This document shows, in pieces, positions 61,212 through 64,000 of a stretch of DNA of 64,000 nt. The position numbers were made by a program, and so were the translations under genes. Location: assembly GCA_036381035.1 (NCBI GenBank), contig DASVDQ010000021.1, positions 62,001-126,000 of the forward strand. The letters are read 5' to 3'. This DNA comes from Trueperaceae bacterium. GTDB taxonomy: Bacteria > Deinococcota > Deinococci > Deinococcales > Trueperaceae. How positions within the stretch are numbered: position 1 is the first letter of the stretch; each line of letters opens with the position of its first letter. A model generated the notes under the pieces. That model ran no database searches and had not been told where the DNA came from. It was given only the letters and a program-made list of their open reading frames with translations.

Positions 61212-63461
61212 GTGGCCAGAACTACGCGCATCCTGAAGTCGGCCCTGCTCGCCCTGTGCCTCCTGCTTCCGGCAGCTACCGCCGCGGCCCAGGGGCCCGT
61301 CTACATCCAGCTGATCCTCGACGCCTCGGGCTCGATGTGGAACAAGCTCGCCGACGGGCGCTACCGCATCGTGGCGGCCAAGGACGTCCTGACCCAGCTC
61401 GTCTCCTCGCTGCCGGACCAGGAGGGGCTCAACGTCGGCCTGCGCGTCTACGGCGCCAACTTCTGGGCGAGCGACCCCGGCGCCTGCGAGGACTCGCAGC
61501 TCGTCGTGCCCATGGAGGGCGTCGACCGCGAGCGCCTGCTCGCCACCGTCCGCGAGACCGAGGCCCTCGGCGCCACGCCCATCGCGCTGTCCCTCGAGCT
61601 GGCCGCCCAGGACTTCCCCGCGGACGGACGCAAGGTCATCGTCCTCATCACCGACGGCATCGAGTCGTGCCGCAGCGACCTGCGCGAGGTCGCGGAGCGC
61701 CTGCGGCAGCAGGGCATCGACATCGACCTGCGCATCATCGGCATCGACCTCGACGCGTCGGCCCGCGCCGCGTTCGAGGGCCTCGGCACCTTCGAGAACG
61801 CCACCAGCGCCGCCGAGCTGCTGGGCGCCCTGAACCGCGCCGTGGAGGTCGCGCCGGCCGAGGCCACCTACCCGGTGACCGTGACGCTGACGCGCGAGGG
61901 GGCGCCCGCCACCGAGGGCGCCACCGTCGAGTTCGTCTCCGCCGTCACCGACGAGCGCTACCCGTTCGCCGCCGGCGACGCCGCCGGCGAGTTCACCGCC
62001 GACCTGCCCGCGGGCGCCTACGCGGCGCGCGTCGCCGACGCGTTCTCCGGCGAGCCGCTCACCTTCGCCGGCCTCACCGTCACCGAGGGCGAGAACGCGT
62101 TCGCCTTCGAGCTCGCCCCGCGAGCCGAGGTGACCCTGACCGTGGCCGACGAGCGTCCCGCCGCCGGCTCCAGCCTCACCGTCTCCTTCGAGGGCGCGCC
62201 GGATGGCCACGGGGAGGTGTGGCTCGCCCCCGCCGACGCCGGCGACGACGTGTGGCTGACGTTCGCGTACGTCGAGGGGCCCGCCGGCGAGGCCGAGCTG
62301 CGCGTGCCCGAGGAGCCCGGGGCCTACGAGGCCCGCTACGTCCTCCCGCTGCCCGAGGGCGGCTACGAGGTCGTAGGGCGCGCCGCCTTCGAGGCCCAGG
62401 CCGTCACGGCGTCCGTGAGCGCCCCGGCCGAGGCCGTCGGCGGCAACGAGATAGAGGTCGCCTGGGAAGGTCCAGACAACCCCGGCGACTTCATCACGGT
62501 CGTCCCGGCCGGCGCCGCGGAGGGCGCCTGGACCGACTTCGCGTACACGGCCACCGGCAGCCCGGCGCGCGTGAGCGTCCCCGAGGAGCCGGGCGAGTAC
62601 GAGGTCAGGTACGTCACCGGCCAGAGCAACAAGACGCTCGCGAGCACGACCATCGTCGTGACCGAGGCCACGGCTTCGGTGTCGGCCCCCGCCCAGGTCA
62701 TGGCCGGCGCCGAGGTCGAGGTCACCTGGACCGGGCCGAACAACAGCGGGGACTACATCACGATCGCGCCGGCGGGGTCGCGCGAGGGCACCTACCTCGA
62801 CTACGAGTACACGACCAGCGGCTCCCCGCTCACCATCAGGGCGCCGGACGAGCCCGGCGACTACGAGGTCAGGTACGTCACGGGCCAGAGCGACAGCACG
62901 CTGGCCATGGCGCCCATCGAGGTCACGGCGGCCACCGCCACCGTTGCCGGGCCCGCCGAGGTGGTGGCGGGCAGCCCTATCGAGGTGACGTGGACGGGTC
63001 CCGACAACTCCGGCGACTACATCACCGTCGCGCCGGCCGGTTCGCCGGAGGGCACCTACCTCGAGTACGACTACACGGCCAGCGGCTCGCCCCTGACGAT
63101 CAGGGCGCCGGAGGAGCCCGGCGAGTACGAGATCCGCTACGTGACGGGCCAGAGCGCGTCCACGCTGGCGAGCGCGCCCATCACCGTGGTCCCGGCCACG
63201 GCCTCGCTGTCGGCGCCGAGCGAGGTGGCCGCCGGCGAGCGCTTCGACGTCACCTGGGAGGGCCCCGGGAACAGCGGCGACTACATCACCGTGGCCCCGG
63301 CCGGTTCGCCGGAGGGCACGTACCTCGACTACGTCTACGCCAGCGGCAGCGGGGCGACGGTATCTCTCAGGGCCCCTGACGAGCCGGGGCAGTACGAGGT
63401 CAGGTACGTCACGGGACGCCAGGGGCACACGCTGGCCAGCTTCCCGGTGACCGTGCGCTGA
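61212..63461 (+). CDS. Secreted VWA protein with four tandem beta domains
   Basis: A 749-residue exported protein: signal peptide (1-26, ending AAA), then a von Willebrand A domain (about 28-210) with the MIDAS motif DASGS (37-41) and a TDG segment in VLITDGIES that completes the metal site. One or two Ig-like beta domains follow (about 215-395), then four tandem repeats of about 87 residues (starting near 398, 487, 574 and 660). Each repeat has a SAPAEV head, a W-x-GP-x-N-x-GD-(F/Y)-IT core and an EPG-EYE-(V/I)-RYVTG end. Probably a surface or adhesion protein; the ligand is unknown. GTG start with a strong Shine-Dalgarno. Confidence 0.88.
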   Translation: MARTTRILKSALLALCLLLPAATAAAQGPVYIQLILDASGSMWNKLADGRYRIVAAKDVLTQLVSSLPDQEGLNVGLRVYGANFWASDPGACEDSQLVVPMEGVDRERLLATVRETEALGATPIALSLELAAQDFPADGRKVIVLITDGIESCRSDLREVAERLRQQGIDIDLRIIGIDLDASARAAFEGLGTFENATSAAELLGALNRAVEVAPAEATYPVTVTLTREGAPATEGATVEFVSAVTDERYPFAAGDAAGEFTADLPAGAYAARVADAFSGEPLTFAGLTVTEGENAFAFELAPRAEVTLTVADERPAAGSSLTVSFEGAPDGHGEVWLAPADAGDDVWLTFAYVEGPAGEAELRVPEEPGAYEARYVLPLPEGGYEVVGRAAFEAQAVTASVSAPAEAVGGNEIEVAWEGPDNPGDFITVVPAGAAEGAWTDFAYTATGSPARVSVPEEPGEYEVRYVTGQSNKTLASTTIVVTEATASVSAPAQVMAGAEVEVTWTGPNNSGDYITIAPAGSREGTYLDYEYTTSGSPLTIRAPDEPGDYEVRYVTGQSDSTLAMAPIEVTAATATVAGPAEVVAGSPIEVTWTGPDNSGDYITVAPAGSPEGTYLEYDYTASGSPLTIRAPEEPGEYEIRYVTGQSASTLASAPITVVPATASLSAPSEVAAGERFDVTWEGPGNSGDYITVAPAGSPEGTYLDYVYASGSGATVSLRAPDEPGQYEVRYVTGRQGHTLASFPVTVR
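62398..63458 (+). repeat. Four in-gene repeats of about 260 bases
   Basis: Units begin near 62398, 62671, 62932 and 63190. The core encoding GD-Y-ITVAPAGSPEGTYL is nearly identical between units 3 and 4, showing recent duplication or conversion, while unit 1 has diverged most. Confidence 0.8.
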
Positions 63462-63534
63462 GCGCGGGGTGGGTCGGGCCGCGACCGCGGCGCCCCGACC
63501 CGCCCCCGTCACCGTCAGGAAGCTCACGGGCCAC

Positions 63535-63543
63535 TGTTATCCT
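63535..63543 (+). promoter_or_regulatory. Extended -10 promoter of transketolase gene
   Basis: TG-T-TATCCT, the same extended -10 as metK, differing only in the base after TG. Confidence 0.5.
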
Positions 63544-63556
63544 TGCCGGGGCCGCG
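63538..63556 (+). repeat. 19-base promoter/leader repeat, copy 2 (transketolase)
   Basis: Identical to 1990-2008 before metK; 31 bases before the ATG here, 39 there. Confidence 0.8.
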
Positions 63557-63587
63557 CGGGGCCAACCCGGCGCGTGCCGGAGGGAGC

Positions 63588-64000
<413 letters not shown>

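Noticed and set aside
59865-63527. 1220-codon open frame on the minus strand
   Set aside because: It runs antisense to the thioesterase and VWA genes and is rich in Arg, Gly, His and Ala with no domain. It is the usual mirror frame of GC-rich coding sequence.

Overview
The window is a GC-rich (roughly 70%) bacterial chromosome segment with tightly packed genes, many overlapping by 1-4 bases. A homoisocitrate dehydrogenase (lysine by the aminoadipate route), an EF-G-2-like GTPase, paired DUF4388 proteins and many promoters with the -10 box directly at the start codon all point to the Deinococcota, possibly a Truepera-like lineage. That placement is inference; no rRNA or tRNA gene is present to confirm it.

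Layout. 1-17 kb is mostly housekeeping: the end of a CDP-glucose synthase, a NYN-domain protein, a GNAT acetyltransferase, metK, a HemC-like protein without its catalytic residues, an EF-G-like GTPase, a CYTH protein, an SDR, glyA, a HAMP/DUF4388 pair, homoisocitrate dehydrogenase, ftsX, an EnvC-like amidase activator and a class III cyclase with an ATPase. 17-20 kb holds an unknown HExxH protein, a secreted amidase and a Nudix hydrolase. 20-45.5 kb is a large surface-polysaccharide locus: chain-length regulator, complete dTDP-rhamnose set (rfbD, rfbC, rfbB, rfbA), sugar aminotransferase, sulfate activation (cysD, cysNC), flippase, sulfotransferase, three polymerase/ligase-type proteins, a pyruvyltransferase, three glycosyltransferases, a polymerase fused to a priming phosphoglycosyltransferase, uppS and a mannose-1-phosphate guanylyltransferase. 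Together these suggest a rhamnose-containing polymer that may be sulfated and pyruvylated.

45.5-54 kb carries an aldehyde dehydrogenase, a pyrR-pyrB-pyrC operon with a PyrR-binding RNA hairpin at the ribosome binding site, a Crp/Fnr regulator, a SCO1-type copper protein and a PAS/GAF/HD-GYP phosphodiesterase. 54.2-57.4 kb is the most unusual part: a promoter followed by a small beta-type protein, an M43 metalloprotease whose tail has 28 uninterrupted Lys-(Asp/Glu)-x-x tetrads, and an MvdD-like ATP-grasp ligase. I propose this as a candidate graspetide-like (side-chain crosslinking) system. 57.5-64 kb has an Fe-S oxidoreductase, a candidate structured small RNA, bioY, an acyl-CoA thioesterase, a secreted VWA protein with four tandem domains and the start of a transketolase.

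At least 17 genes have a TAnnnT hexamer ending 6-10 bases before the start codon, so leaderless transcripts appear to be the norm here. I used these boxes to choose several start codons.
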